A stretch of 64,000 nucleotides of DNA from Okeania sp. SIO1I7 (lineage in GTDB: Bacteria > Cyanobacteriota > Cyanobacteriia > Cyanobacteriales > Microcoleaceae), in the NCBI GenBank assembly GCA_010672585.1, contig JAAHGF010000005.1, positions 142,685-206,684 on the forward strand, in the 5' to 3' direction. Shown here in pieces: positions 1 through 9,230 of this stretch. Position 1 is the stretch's first letter, and the number at the start of each line of letters is the position of its first letter. The translations under genes and the position numbers were made by a program. The notes below the pieces were generated by a model. The model was not told the DNA's origin, searched no databases, and saw only the letters and a list, made by a program, of their open reading frames with translations.

Positions 1-127
1 TTAACAGTGTAGGGATCATTAATACACCGAACCAACCGATGTATAAACGATTGTCTGTGCTGGTAATCCAGCTACAGAACTTTTCCCATACGTTGGCGTT
101 TTCACGCTGTTGTAAGGTAGTTGTCAT
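1..127 (-). CDS. psbA: Photosystem II D1 protein (5' part, cut by window edge)
   Basis: The reverse strand from the ATG at 127 reads [20 protein letters not shown], followed by a segment containing [18 protein letters not shown]. This is the conserved N-terminus of the D1 reaction-centre protein of photosystem II. Only about 42 codons lie in the window, covering the stromal N-terminus and the beginning of the first membrane helix; the rest continues to the left. D1 binds the pigments, the secondary quinone and the Mn cluster in the thylakoid membrane and turns over quickly in light. A good promoter lies 63 to 91 bases upstream. Identity is near certain; which psbA copy of the genome this is cannot be told. 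Confidence 0.97.
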   Translation of the reverse strand, partial: MTTTLQQRENANVWEKFCSWITSTDNRLYIGWFGVLMIPTLL

Positions 128-189
128 TGATTTATAATTGCTATGTATTTTTCAAGGTTCTCGAAAGCGTTTTTGCTTTCTTGTTTACT

Positions 190-218
190 ATATTAATCAT
201 CTAATTTAGTTTTGTAAA
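190..218 (-). promoter_or_regulatory. psbA promoter (sigma-70 type)
   Basis: On the reverse strand, TTTACA (213-218) and TAATAT (190-195) are separated by exactly 17 bases, upstream of the psbA start at 127. Spacing and sequence match the -35/-10 boxes typical of cyanobacterial psbA genes. This implies an untranslated leader of roughly 55 bases. I see no clear Shine-Dalgarno in the leader. Confidence 0.7.
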
Positions 219-633
219 GGGTTTTCAGAAAAGTCTTTTTGAATTTTATGATAAGTTAGACTTATGCTTTGTCCTTGAGACTCCTAGAGATGGGGGGATG
301 GGGAGATGGGGAGATGGGGAGATGGAGAGATGGGGAGATCAAGACACCTAGAAACAAAAATAAGAGTGCACAGTTTTATATCAAGTCTCATTAAATTAGC
401 CATAATAAATTAGCTATCTTTAGTCATCTGTAAGATGACTCTTGAGTTGTATGCCATCTTTATTATGTTGTTGTGGTTAATCATTGCAACTTGATATTAG
501 GCGTGCCACTCCACTAGATTATCTATAGCATCACGCAAATAGGGCGCAGACATTCCCATATTCCTCTACTCCCTACTCCCTCTTCACTCAAATTTATTGG
601 AAAACGCCAAAGAACGTACTGCTATATCTAGAA

Positions 634-981
<348 letters not shown>

Positions 982-1029
982 TTATCTATATTCAAACAAC
1001 TCACTATATAATTTAAAGAATAAAGGAAT

Positions 1030-2559
1030 ATGTTAGCTAGAGTCTGGAGTGCATCAATAATTGGCATTGAGGCCGTCAAAGTGGGTGTGGAAGTCGATGT
1101 ATCGGGGGGACTGCCGAAAGTTGTCGTTGTGGGATTGCCAGATGCAGCAGTTCAAGAATCAAAGGAAAGAGTCAAAGCTACTCTCAAAAATTGCGGTTAT
1201 GCCTTCCCCATGCGGAAAATTCTGGTTAATCTCACCCCCGGAGATTTACGCAAGGAAGGCCCCAGTTTTGACTTACCTATTAGTATCGGAATTTTAGCTG
1301 CCTCGGAACAAGTGAATGCAGACTTGCTCGGAGACCATCTATTTTTGGGAGAAGTTTCCCTTGACGGTACATTACGACCAGTAGCTGGGATTTTACCTAT
1401 TGCCGCAGCAGCAGAAAAAATGGGAATCAGCGGGTTAGTTGTGCCTGCTGCTAATGCAAAGGAGGCGGCGGTAGTTAAGGGGTTATCGGTTTATGGATTT
1501 GACAATATATTTGATGTCACGGATTTTTTGAATAATCCCACTAACTTTTCTCCTGTAGAAGTAGATATTGCTGAGATTTTGGCAAAACAACAATTTTCTG
1601 GTTTAGATTTAAAAGAAGTTAAAGGACAAAATCATGCTCGTCGTGCTTTGGAAATAGCTGCTGCTGGAGGGCATAATTTGATTTTTGTTGGCCCTCCTGG
1701 CAGTGGGAAAACAATGTTGGCGCGACGTTTACCGGGAATTTTGCCTCCGTTGAATTTTGAGGAAGCGTTGGAAGTGACTCAAATTTATTCGGTGGCGGGG
1801 TTGTTGAAAGATAAGGGGACTTTGGTGAGCGATCGCCCGTTTCGCAGTCCCCACCATTCTGCTTCTGGGCCGTCTTTGGTGGGTGGAGGGAGTTTTCCGC
1901 GACCGGGAGAAATTTCTTTATCTCACCGAGGGGTATTATTTTTGGATGAGTTAACGGAATTCAATCGCAATGTTTTGGAATATCTGCGTCAACCTTTGGA
2001 GGATGGGGTGGTGACAATATCTCGCACCCGAATGTCGGTGGAATTTCCGGCTCAGTTTACTTTGGTTGCCAGTACAAACCCTTGTCCATGCGGTTATTAT
2101 GGAGATCCGATTCAACAATGCACTTGTTCGCCACGGCAACGAGAGCAATATTGGGGAAAACTTTCGGGACCGTTGATGGATAGGATAGATTTACAGGTGA
2201 TAGTTAGTCGGTTGAAACCGGAGGAAATTACGAGGCAGGAAACTGGGGAAGGGTCGGTTGATGTGAGGGAGAGGGTGAAAGTTGCACGCGATCGCGCACG
2301 ACATCGGTTTAAGGATGAGGTTGGTTTAAGTTGTAATGCTCAGATGCAGAGTCGTCATTTTCGCAAGTGGTGTAAGTTGGATGATAGCAGTCGGAATTTA
2401 TTGGAGGGGGCGATCAGGAAATTAGGGTTGTCAGCGAGGGCGAGCGATCGAATTTTGAAGGTGGCAAGGACTATTGCTGATTTAGCGGGGGATGAGGAGT
2501 TGAAACCTGCTTATGTTGCTGAAGCAATTCAGTATCGGACAATTGATAGAATGCAGTAA
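1030..2559 (+). CDS. YifB/ComM family Mg-chelatase-like AAA+ ATPase
   Basis: This is a 509-residue protein of the YifB/ComM family. The N-terminal third has the ribosomal-S5-like ChlI fold signature (SGGLPKVVVVGLPDAAVQES). The AAA+ core has Walker A GPPGSGKT at residues 221-228 and a Walker B region GVLFLDELTEF; the Mg-chelatase C-terminal domain follows (LSARASDRILKVARTIADL). ComM is known as a hexameric helicase that promotes branch migration during natural transformation in Gram-negative bacteria; the same job here is inference. The stop codon TAA (2557-2559) overlaps the left end of a family B repeat. Confidence 0.93.
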   Translation: MLARVWSASIIGIEAVKVGVEVDVSGGLPKVVVVGLPDAAVQESKERVKATLKNCGYAFPMRKILVNLTPGDLRKEGPSFDLPISIGILAASEQVNADLLGDHLFLGEVSLDGTLRPVAGILPIAAAAEKMGISGLVVPAANAKEAAVVKGLSVYGFDNIFDVTDFLNNPTNFSPVEVDIAEILAKQQFSGLDLKEVKGQNHARRALEIAAAGGHNLIFVGPPGSGKTMLARRLPGILPPLNFEEALEVTQIYSVAGLLKDKGTLVSDRPFRSPHHSASGPSLVGGGSFPRPGEISLSHRGVLFLDELTEFNRNVLEYLRQPLEDGVVTISRTRMSVEFPAQFTLVASTNPCPCGYYGDPIQQCTCSPRQREQYWGKLSGPLMDRIDLQVIVSRLKPEEITRQETGEGSVDVRERVKVARDRARHRFKDEVGLSCNAQMQSRHFRKWCKLDDSSRNLLEGAIRKLGLSARASDRILKVARTIADLAGDEELKPAYVAEAIQYRTIDRMQ

Positions 2560-2670
2560 TATCATGTTCGGTTGAATACTTATACTTTGAAAAAAGGAAG
2601 GCAGAAGGCAGAAGGGAAAGAAAAGTTCAAAGGGAGAAGGTTTTTTATCACTAATTATTCGGACATGATT
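2560..2670. repeat. MITE-like repeat, family B (copy B1)
   Basis: The left end ATATCATGTTCGGTTGAATA and right end CTAATTATTCGGACATGATT are imperfect inverted repeats of the family B terminus (TATCATGTCCGGATAATTAG). The purine-rich interior (GGAAGGCAGAAGGC) recurs in other copies. It directly abuts the stop of yifB. No coding capacity. Confidence 0.75.
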
Positions 2671-2684
2671 TAATTGATTAAATA

Positions 2685-3167
2685 ATGAAAAAAACAATGG
2701 TTAATCAAACTAGAAAAAATCGCTATCTTATCACTTTGTTAATAACTATATCTTTAGTATTTTTACTGGAAATATTCTTCAATAACACTCCCAAAAGTGT
2801 TAATGCACAAGAGTATGAAAATTTTCCATCCAGCTATGTTGGCATTTGGGAAGGTTCTGGCGTTCAAAATACAGGTAGCGAGTGGTCAATTTTTCTAGCA
2901 CTAATTCCTGGACCGATTGATTCCATTGTTGGAACTATTGCTTATCCATCTTTAAGATGCGGAGGTGAATTAACACTTCAGAAATTTACAGAAGAAAAGA
3001 TTGAATTATTTGAAAATATTACCTACGGAAAATCATCTTGTGTGAATCAAGGGTATATTACACTTGAGTTTGTTTCTAGAAGAAAATTGAATTATTACTA
3101 CAAAAATCAAACTGGTGATGAAAACTACACAGCTAGTGGTATTGTCAGAAAAGTTAGTAGTAATTAA
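2685..3167 (+). CDS. Small exported protein, cyanobacterial, unknown function
   Basis: 160 residues. Lys/Arg-rich start, a hydrophobic stretch (YLITLLITISLVFLLEIFF) and a likely signal-peptidase site after SVNA near residue 41 indicate export. The mature part begins SSYVGIWEGSG and contains IVGTIAYPSLRCGGELTL and a Cys pair (RCGG and SSCVNQG) that could form a disulfide. The W-x-G start and beta-rich pattern suggest a small lipocalin-like barrel; I recall similar domains at the C-termini of some cyanobacterial Ser/Thr kinases, but this is from memory. There is no strong ribosome-binding site. Function unknown; I believe the gene is real because of its signal peptide and composition. Confidence 0.7.
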   Translation: MKKTMVNQTRKNRYLITLLITISLVFLLEIFFNNTPKSVNAQEYENFPSSYVGIWEGSGVQNTGSEWSIFLALIPGPIDSIVGTIAYPSLRCGGELTLQKFTEEKIELFENITYGKSSCVNQGYITLEFVSRRKLNYYYKNQTGDENYTASGIVRKVSSN

Positions 3168-3386
3168 ACCTGAAGTTAACAGCAACAGAATAATACAAGG
3201 TAGGAGATAAACAAACTTGCCAACTGCTGAACAAAGCATCAGATGTCTCATACTTTGTCAATCTTTAACTAATATATTCACTCCTATTTTTCTTGTTCGT
3301 CTAGACGAGCGAACGGGTAATTTATTTATCTTGGCAGTAGATAATATAGAGATAGAAATATATGCCGATGGTACTTAGAGGTTCTT

Positions 3387-3599
3387 ATGATGAAACCAGA
3401 TTTTTACAGCATGAATAAAGCTCAACTTAGAGCTTATGTTATTGCTAACCCCGATGATAATAAAGCATTTCATCTATTTGTTGATCGCTTTACTTATGAA
3501 GCTCCAACAGAAACTTTTGATATTCCGAAATCAATTGCTGAAGTTGAAGAAGTTGATATTTTGATTAGAAAAAAGTTAGAGCAACTCAAAAAAAAATAG
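3387..3599 (+). CDS. Small conserved cyanobacterial protein (DUF6887-like)
   Basis: A 70-residue acidic/basic protein that starts MMKPDFYSMNKAQLRAYVIA and ends in a Lys-rich helix. The NKAQLRAYVIANPDDNKAFH motif resembles the small cyanobacterial proteins I know as DUF6887, often encoded beside a second tiny protein; no such partner is evident here. AGAGG lies 9 bases upstream of the first ATG; the second ATG is also possible. Function unknown. It precedes a decayed ParDE module, so the stretch 3.4-4.3 kb may be an old toxin-antitoxin-type island (inference). Confidence 0.65.
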   Translation: MMKPDFYSMNKAQLRAYVIANPDDNKAFHLFVDRFTYEAPTETFDIPKSIAEVEEVDILIRKKLEQLKKK

Positions 3600-3626
3600 A
3601 TGCACAAATTATAGAGGTATGATTTT

Positions 3627-3725
3627 ATATCATGTCCGGATAATCAGCGGTCGGAAAACTTTACTCTGTTCTAGCCTTTTCTTTCCTTCTGCCTCCTGCC
3701 TCCTGCCTTCTGCCTTCTGCCTTCC
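3627..3725. repeat. MITE-like repeat, family B, one end only (B2)
   Basis: TATCATGTCCGGATAATCAG at 3628 matches the family B terminus and is followed by a pyrimidine-rich CTGCCTCCTGCC tract. No matching right end is visible, so this is a truncated copy. Confidence 0.5.
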
Positions 3726-3811
3726 AACAACTTTCAGGAAAATGTTATGATGCTATTAGTAATCAAGATAACGAAATTTATCTTACTGTAGCTTATCTGT
3801 AAAAATTAGCA

Positions 3812-4072
3812 ATGAATATTAGTTTAAATTCAGAACAAATTGACTTCATTCAACAAAAATTAAAAAGTGGCAGATATCAAGATGCCAATGAAGTTATTGT
3901 CGAAGCTTTTAGATTATTAGAATAACTAGATATAACCTATCAAATATGGATAGAATAAACTCAATAAAAAGTAGATATAGCTATTGAATAAATCAGACGA
4001 GGTGAAGGAATAGAAGGAGAAATAGTTGTTAATCAGTTGAAAGAAAAGTTACGTCAATTTCGTCAAAAATAA
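3812..4072 (+). pseudogene. ParD-type antitoxin, interrupted by four in-frame TAA stops
   Basis: Reading from the ATG gives MNISLNSEQIDFIQQKLKSG and then a typical ParD/CopG ribbon-helix-helix start, ended by TAA at 3923. The same frame continues without any shift to a final TAA at 4070, through residues such as KVDIAIE, IRRGEGIEGEI and NQLKEKLRQFRQK, which match the C-terminal half of ParD antitoxins. The frame is broken by TAA at 3923, 3956, 3965 and 3989. Family consensus suggests that at least two of these positions were Gln or Glu codons. The intact length would be 86 residues, normal for ParD. The parE remnant starts 7 bases downstream, the usual operon order. Confidence 0.8.
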
Positions 4073-4079
4073 GTATTAT

Positions 4080-4259
4080 ATGAATCACTATATTATTGCT
4101 CCCTCTGCTAGTAAATATTTAAACGAAATTATAGATTATTTTGCCGATTTCAATGTTACCAGAGGAGAAAGTTTCATTGCTGCCTTTCAACAAAAGTGTC
4201 AAAACTTAATCAATTTTCCCATGATGGGACGCAGTAAAATAAATTGGCTAATCTATTAA
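4080..4259 (+). pseudogene. ParE-type toxin, C-terminally truncated
   Basis: The frame from ATG 4080 gives 59 residues (MNHYIIAPSASKYLNEIIDY, then FADFN, then FINFP-like NLINFPMMGRS) matching the first two thirds of RelE/ParE toxins, which are normally about 95-100 residues. A TAA at 4257 cuts it off before the C-terminal strand that carries key residues of the fold; the following bases keep vaguely related codons but no open frame. Together with the broken parD this is a dead toxin-antitoxin operon. ParE toxins poison DNA gyrase, so loss of the toxin would be expected once the antitoxin is damaged. Confidence 0.75.
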
Positions 4260-4333
4260 AAAGATTTTTTAGTCTTTTCACTGTATTCAATCTCATTTTT
4301 ATATAAATGCAATCCTGTTTTTCCCAGACTTAC

Positions 4334-4602
4334 TTAGGGCTTGCTGATTAAATCTCAAAGCATTTCTACATAAAGGTTTTAGCCTTTTTTTGCCCTTGAA
4401 AAACTGCCTGGTTTCCAGTCTAAAATGCTCATGCTAGGAGCGTATTTTAGGCTCATAGTTGGGTAGAAAAATCCCAGTTACTCCTACCTCCTCGCTCCCG
4501 ATCCTTTTCTCCTGTCTTCCCCTCCTGGGAGGGGTCAGGGGTGGGTTTTCTCCTGTCTCCTGTCTCCTACCCCTACTAAAAGACTTTTGAGCGCAAACCC
4601 TA
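4334..4602. repeat. MITE-like repeat, family A (copy A1)
   Basis: Starts TTAGGGCTTGCTGATTAAAT and ends CTTTTGAGCGCAAACCCTA; the ends are imperfect inverted repeats. The interior has the family landmarks in order: AAAGGTTTTAGC, GGGTAGAAAAATCCC, CTACCTCCTCGCTCCC, a CTCCTGGGAGG palindrome and a CTCCTGTCTCC tract. About 270 bp, non-coding. Eight copies or fragments of this family are in the window. Confidence 0.85.
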
Positions 4603-4603
4603 C

Positions 4604-4783
4604 TTAAACTTCATTTCCCATCATAACCTTACCTCCGATCAAAACAGCATATCTGGCCACATACCACATCATCCCTAAATTCCCCAGCAACAAACAACCA
4701 AGAAAGTCAAAACCGGGAGGAGCGATCGCGAAACCAATAAAGTCTTGCTTGGCAACCAGAAATACCAGACTCCTTAAATTCAA
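4604..4783 (-). other. Possible remnant of a membrane-protein gene
   Basis: The reverse strand holds a 59-codon frame containing AKQDFIGFAIAPPGFDF and GNLGMMWYVARYAVLIGG, ending in TAA at 4604-4606, two bases from repeat A1. The hydrophobic, codon-like character suggests the 3' end of a lost gene or a very small membrane protein started at TTG. I do not recognise the family. Confidence 0.3.
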
Positions 4784-5189
4784 TTATCCTCAAATTCAAT
4801 TATCCTCAGATTTCATCAACAGTATTCGTAGTCCCAAACTCCTATAATGTTCGCGTCAACTGTAGCTAATTTCAACTCATAGTAAATAGCTGAACAATAA
4901 ATCTGTCTGCGGGGTCTTGACAGAGTAGTGCAACCTGGCAACTTCAAATAGCGATCGCATGATTAATTTTATCTTCACAAGTTTCTCAGGTTGATCAAGC
5001 TAACAGGACTTATCTAATATCCGTATAATTACCGATAAAAACACTTTCTCCTTTTCTTCCTTTTTCTTATTTCTTCTTTCTTCTTAATAGACATCTCCAA
5101 AAATCAAAAATCAAATCAATTATCACACATAAATTATCAATTGTATCATGTCCGGATAATAGCGTGATGAAAAAACTTATCATGAGTGC

Positions 5190-5299
5190 TTACAGCGCTT
5201 TTGCTCATTGATAAACCACATCTTCACACATCAAACCTTGTAGGGACATTCCATCGAACGTCCCTACTGTGGTCTACCGTGCAGGAAAACTGCTGTAAA
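5190..5299. mobile_element. MITE-like repeat, family I (I1), innermost of three nested elements
   Basis: Ends TTACAGCGCTTTTGCTCATT and GGAAAACTGCTGTAA are inverted. The interior (AACCACATCTTCACA, CTTGTAGGGAC, CGTCCCTACTGTGGTCTAC) is nearly the same as the copy at 33966-34074. It lies inside B3. Confidence 0.7.
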
Positions 5300-5353
5300 C
5301 AGTAAATCTTTCTATTTTCCCCTCCTGGGAGGGGGAGGGGCGAGGGGTGGGTT

Positions 5354-5420
5354 CCCTACTCCCCTACTCCCCTACTCCCCTACTCCCCTACTCCCCTACT
5401 CCCCTACTCCCCTACTCCCC
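5354..5420. repeat. CCCTACTC tandem repeat
   Basis: About eight consecutive copies of the octamer CCCTACTC, within the right half of B3. Long open frames here on either strand are artefacts of the repeat. Confidence 0.85.
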
Positions 5421-5505
5421 GTACGGACGCCCTTATGCAACGTCCCTACCCCGCTCCCCTACTATCTTAATAATAAGTATTCAACCGGACATGATATTAT
5501 TTCTC

Positions 5506-5537
<32 letters not shown>

Positions 5538-5556
5538 TTTTGGAGGAGATGTCTAA

Positions 5557-6344
5557 TACATTAATTGGCTACCCAAAATATAAAATAATAACGAAAATTA
5601 ATTTTCTACTTCTTCGTATTTTGCCATAGTGTGGCTTTGACTTTCAGTATATTCAACAATTAGGCCATAAAATTCAGAGTTTTATGAAGCTTTGATGAAG
5701 TTATTCAATGTTCTAGTACTTTACAAAAACTTCATAAATCATACTTGGTATTTAAGGCTCAAACCCCCAACTAGACATAACTATAGCGATTTAAAATACC
5801 TAAAGTATACCTAAAGTATATTTTTGGGAATTCATTTTTTACTTAAATATTACTACAAATGATTGCAGGTAAAGATTGTTACTCACCTTCTTAAGGCTGA
5901 TCACTACAAAGAAGTTTATACCTTCAATAAAATAGTGAAATTATAAATAATAATAAAAACCATAAAACCCTCTATACCTCTATATATTTATACTATTTGT
6001 CTATTTATTCTTAAATTAGCACTATCAATATAATTCAATAAACCATATTTTTTACAGTTTTTCATGGCAAAAGTTTTTTTTCATAAACAGGTATTGTGCT
6101 GGCAATAATTTGTTGCAAAGATTTTAGAAATAACAAGTTTTTTAAGATTGAAGTTAATTATGAAGCTTTGATGAAGTTCAGTAGAAGTACTTGCACTTCA
6201 AGTAAATTTTCCATTATTATTGATTGTGATGTAAATCACTAAAAGATTAATAATTTCTACTCTATATTTTTTTGAATAAGAGATAGAGGTGAGCTAATTG
6301 AGGCTTACTACATATATGCTTATTTTTGATCTGCGGGAGGGCTT
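5557..6344. other. AT-rich intergenic stretch without a gene
   Basis: I see no coding frame. The only repeat is TGAAGCTTTGATGAAGTT, present near 5684 and again near 6162, plus scattered AACTTCAT variants. These might be binding sites for the small membrane protein gene at 6345, but there is no other support. Confidence 0.4.
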
Positions 6345-6665
6345 ATGTTAAGACAAAATAATTTAATTCAGGGTTCTTATTCTACTTTTGAGCGTGAGCG
6401 TAAAAATAGTAAGACCAAGAAATTAGTATTAAAAACATTAATATTTACAATTATATGTGGAGATGCTCTATTTTTAACTGGAGCGATTGCATATCATTTG
6501 TATGATAAATGGGTTATAGCCAATCAACCTATATATCCTACGGAAATTCCTGCGATATCTCCTACAGAAATTCCTTGGCTCAAAACTAAAGAAGAATGTG
6601 AACATACTGGTAGAGTCTGGCAAGGTGGAGAATGTCTAGATAGCGAACATAGTCATTTATTTTAA
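6345..6665 (+). CDS. Small single-pass membrane protein, unknown
   Basis: 106 residues. A basic N-terminus (residues 1-28) precedes one hydrophobic helix (TLIFTIICGDALFLTGAIAY, about 30-49), then a Pro-rich stretch with a duplicated PTEIP motif and a C-terminal CEHTGRVWQGGEC segment with two Cys and a His-rich tail (SEHSHLF). With Lys/Arg inside, the Cys/His tail would face the periplasm or lumen. GGGAGG at 6335-6340 is a good ribosome-binding site four bases before the ATG, which supports a real gene. I do not recognise the family. It is isolated between repeat-rich stretches. Confidence 0.7.
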   Translation: MLRQNNLIQGSYSTFERERKNSKTKKLVLKTLIFTIICGDALFLTGAIAYHLYDKWVIANQPIYPTEIPAISPTEIPWLKTKEECEHTGRVWQGGECLDSEHSHLF

Positions 6666-7058
6666 ATATTTTTAGTAGTTGTATTCAGCTAACTAATTGA
6701 ATAAAAAAAGCTTTTATGTATAGCATTTAAACTTGAGACATAAAAAAAGAATTAAATGTTTGAGGGTAGTAAGCAACAGAAAACAGTGAAATAGTATAAA
6801 TAAAGTTTTTGCTAGAAAACAAATTACTGGGAATCAAGCAACAGGAAATCCCTATAATTAAGAGCAACGGAACTTTAGTAAGGATTAATTTTTTCCTAGA
6901 GTAAGTGTTTCTGTCTCGAACATATCTTAGTTAAAATATGTAGCAGTTTGCAACTTTCTGAAGGTACAAAATGCTGGAGAAGTAGGCAAAAGCTTAGGAG
7001 GGATTGCATTTTTGCGCTTCCCAGAGCTTCTGCTTTTTCGATGCGGAATACTGCGTAA
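6666..7058. other. Intergenic stretch, nothing recognised
   Basis: No coding frame with protein-like composition and no clear repeat termini in this interval. Confidence 0.4.
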
Positions 7059-7154
7059 TATCATGTCCGCTTGAATAGTTTCACTTAGGAGGAAGGAAGG
7101 CAGAAGGGATAAAAGGAGAAAGTTTTTTTTGTCACTAATTATCCGGACATGATA
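7059..7154. repeat. MITE-like repeat, family B (B4)
   Basis: A compact 96-bp copy: TATCATGTCCGCTTGAATAG at the left and CACTAATTATCCGGACATGA at the right, with a GGAAGGCAGAAGG interior. It is one of the cleanest examples of the family ends. Confidence 0.85.
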
Positions 7155-7296
7155 TAAATATGTTGCGGAACAAAACGGCTATTGCAGGCATGTCTCTCCA
7201 ACATTCTGTAGGAAAAACTTGTAGTATCTCGTAGGGTTAGGACAGAGAAAAGTATAAAATTATTAGACTATTTCTATAGAGGCGATCGCTATATTT

Positions 7297-7565
7297 GGCG
7301 TTGCTGAATTGAAGTATGAATGCGCGATTGTTTGGTTCTCGCCTTCGCCCCCGCGCATCCCCCATTCAACAAAAAGCGCAGCATCTTCTGGCTTCCCATC
7401 CTTCAAATGCGCAGCATCCTCTGGCTTTCCCCCTTCCCAAGGGGGACGGGAGGGGGATTTTCAAGGGGGACGGGAGGGGGATAAAAAGGGGGACTTTTAG
7501 AGTTTTATTCCCCCCAATTTTGGGGGGTTAGGGGGGCTTGCATCATACCCAGAATCAGCAACGCC
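7297..7565. repeat. MITE-like repeat, family J
   Basis: Ends GGCGTTGCTGAATTGAAGTA and ATACCCAGAATCAGCAACGCC are inverted. The interior has GCGCAGCATCTTCTGGCTTC-type duplications and CCCCCTTCC/GGGGGAC tracts. The flanks carry the direct repeat GACTATTTCTATAG (7266-7279 and 7566-7579), so this block may have arrived with, or duplicated, its flank. Confidence 0.6.
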
Positions 7566-7576
7566 GACTATTTCTA

Positions 7577-7835
7577 TAGAACCCATTTGAGGTCTATATA
7601 ATTATGGTAGTCAAGTCTTTTCGCCCATCAATTTTGACCGAAAATCTTCTGTTGGTGTGTTGAATTTTTTGTATGATCACGAACCCACATCTCTCCTCTT
7701 CCCTTTTCCCTCTTCCCTCTTCCCTCTTCCCTCTTCTCTCTTCTCTCTTCCCTCTTACCTCCTGTCTCCTGTCTCCTGTCTCCTGACTCCTAGCTAAAAA
7801 AACTTGATATTTATGAAGATACCAAATGGGTTCTA
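7577..7835. mobile_element. MITE-like repeat, family F (F1), TA target duplication
   Basis: Begins TAGAACCCATTTGAGGTCTA and ends ATACCAAATGGGTTCTA, flanked by TA on both sides (7575-7576 and 7836-7837). A TA duplication is characteristic of IS630/Tc1-mariner-type transposition. The interior carries CCCTCTTCC tandem tracts. No transposase is encoded. Confidence 0.75.
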
Positions 7836-8177
7836 TAGAGGCGATCGCTATATTTCTCCTTTATATCAAATCCGTTTGATTGAACATAAAAAAAACCTCG
7901 AATCGTCATAATTGTACTTACACATTTTTTGACCAGAAAATGTCTGAGAGTCAGTCTGCATAAGGGAATTACGTCAATGCCCTAAAAATGCCTGAAACCC
8001 GTGCTTGTGAAGGAATGATACCTTTTTGACGTGAAACTATCTGCCTGTATATATTTGAGACTATTTTATAACTCTATTTTGTGTAAGTCCAAATAGTTCA
8101 ATTTTTAAGGAAGAGGGGTAAACTACAACACCCTCTATCCCATGGTCAAATACATTTGGGACTGCTTTTCTCATAAT

Positions 8178-8413
8178 GTTCAAAGAACCCCTAAACGGAT
8201 CTATTTAAAAACAGAGGAGGAGATGAGGGGATGGGGAGATGGAGAGATGAGAGTATTTTTCTACTTGCTTGGTGCACTATTGGGCCGCGAGGGGTCGCAT
8301 CCGCTTTTTCCCTTATTCTCGTTCCTGAATTTCCACTGGCTCGCTCAGACTGAGGACTGCCACCAAAAGCAAATACAGCGTACAAAGATACCACTCAGGG
8401 GTTCTATAGATAA
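8178..8413. repeat. Degenerate family F-like repeat
   Basis: AAAGAACCCCTAAACGG at the left and GATACCACTCAGGGGTTCTA at the right resemble diverged family F ends; the interior carries GGGGAGATGG-type and GCCGCGAGGGGTCGCATCCG sequence. Weaker than F1. The rest of 7838-9230 has one more repeat (8741) and no gene that I can support. Confidence 0.45.
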
Positions 8414-8740
8414 TACCAGATTTTAGCCAACAGTTACAAGCCCCTTGCCTTGCCGTATAAATAAAATTCTTGTCTAAATCCGAATTTAGTATTTAGAAGG
8501 ATTTGTTATTTAACATCGTATACCACATATAATCGTATTTGTCAAAAAGACCTAATCTAAGGGAATTTCTAGTTAGGCTAAAAACCTGGTAATACCAAAT
8601 CCAGGTATAAAATGAGGCTTGTCCTATTCACAAATCCTATGTATAGCAAAGGCTACAACTTTTTAAAGTACCCTCTTGCTAAGGCGGATTTTGTATAACA
8701 TCAGCCATGGCCTACATCTAGATAGATTATACTCTTTAGG

Positions 8741-8873
8741 TATAGCGCTGTGCGCAGGCAACAGCTCCGGAAAGCAACAGCTCCGGAAGGGGGAATAAAA
8801 AACCGATAATATAAGACTTTTAGCTATTGGACAGTTTTTGTAATTTGTAAATATGCCAGCGCACATTGCTATA
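8741..8873. repeat. MITE-like repeat, family G (G1)
   Basis: Ends TATAGCGCTGTGCGCAGGCA and GCCAGCGCACATTGCTATA are inverted. The interior AATAAAAAACCGATAATATA and GACTTTTAGCTATTGGACAG is shared with the copy that overwrites the end of ictB (22788-23156). This 133-bp copy is uninterrupted and shows the pre-insertion state of that site. Confidence 0.75.
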
Positions 8874-9230
8874 TAAGTCAAAAATAACCATAGTTGCACT
8901 TTGGTTAAGAGTAGTTATAATACGAAAGAGATTTCCTATATTTCAAAATAACTATGGGCAAATATTTAGATTAGAAAATTTACACAGAAATTAATTAGGG
9001 AATAAAAAAATTAGAAACTTTGTGATTCAATTGTTTGATTCAGATAATTCCTAAAATTTACCTAACTTGAAATCAACAATCAATTCTTCTGAATAATAAT
9101 TTTATAGCTAAAATTAAGAATAAAATACAGAAAAACTAACCAGCAAAAAAAATTAGAACAGATAATTTCAGAATCAAAATCTGAAGCCTAAGAATAAAAG
9201 CTGGTAAGTCTGGGAAAAAAGATAATACTT

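Larger units (their letters stand above)
5144..5496. mobile_element. MITE-like repeat, family B (B3), nested in H1 and carrying I1
   Basis: Ends TATCATGTCCGGATAATAG and AAGTATTCAACCGGACATGATA are the family B inverted ends. It is longer than simple B copies because a family I element (5190-5299) and a CCCTACTC tandem tract lie inside it. It sits within the family H element 5087-5556. Confidence 0.75.

Noticed and set aside
7309-7531. Overlapping 63- and 71-codon frames
   Set aside because: Both are within repeat J, in duplicated GCGCAGCATC and GGGGGAC tracts.
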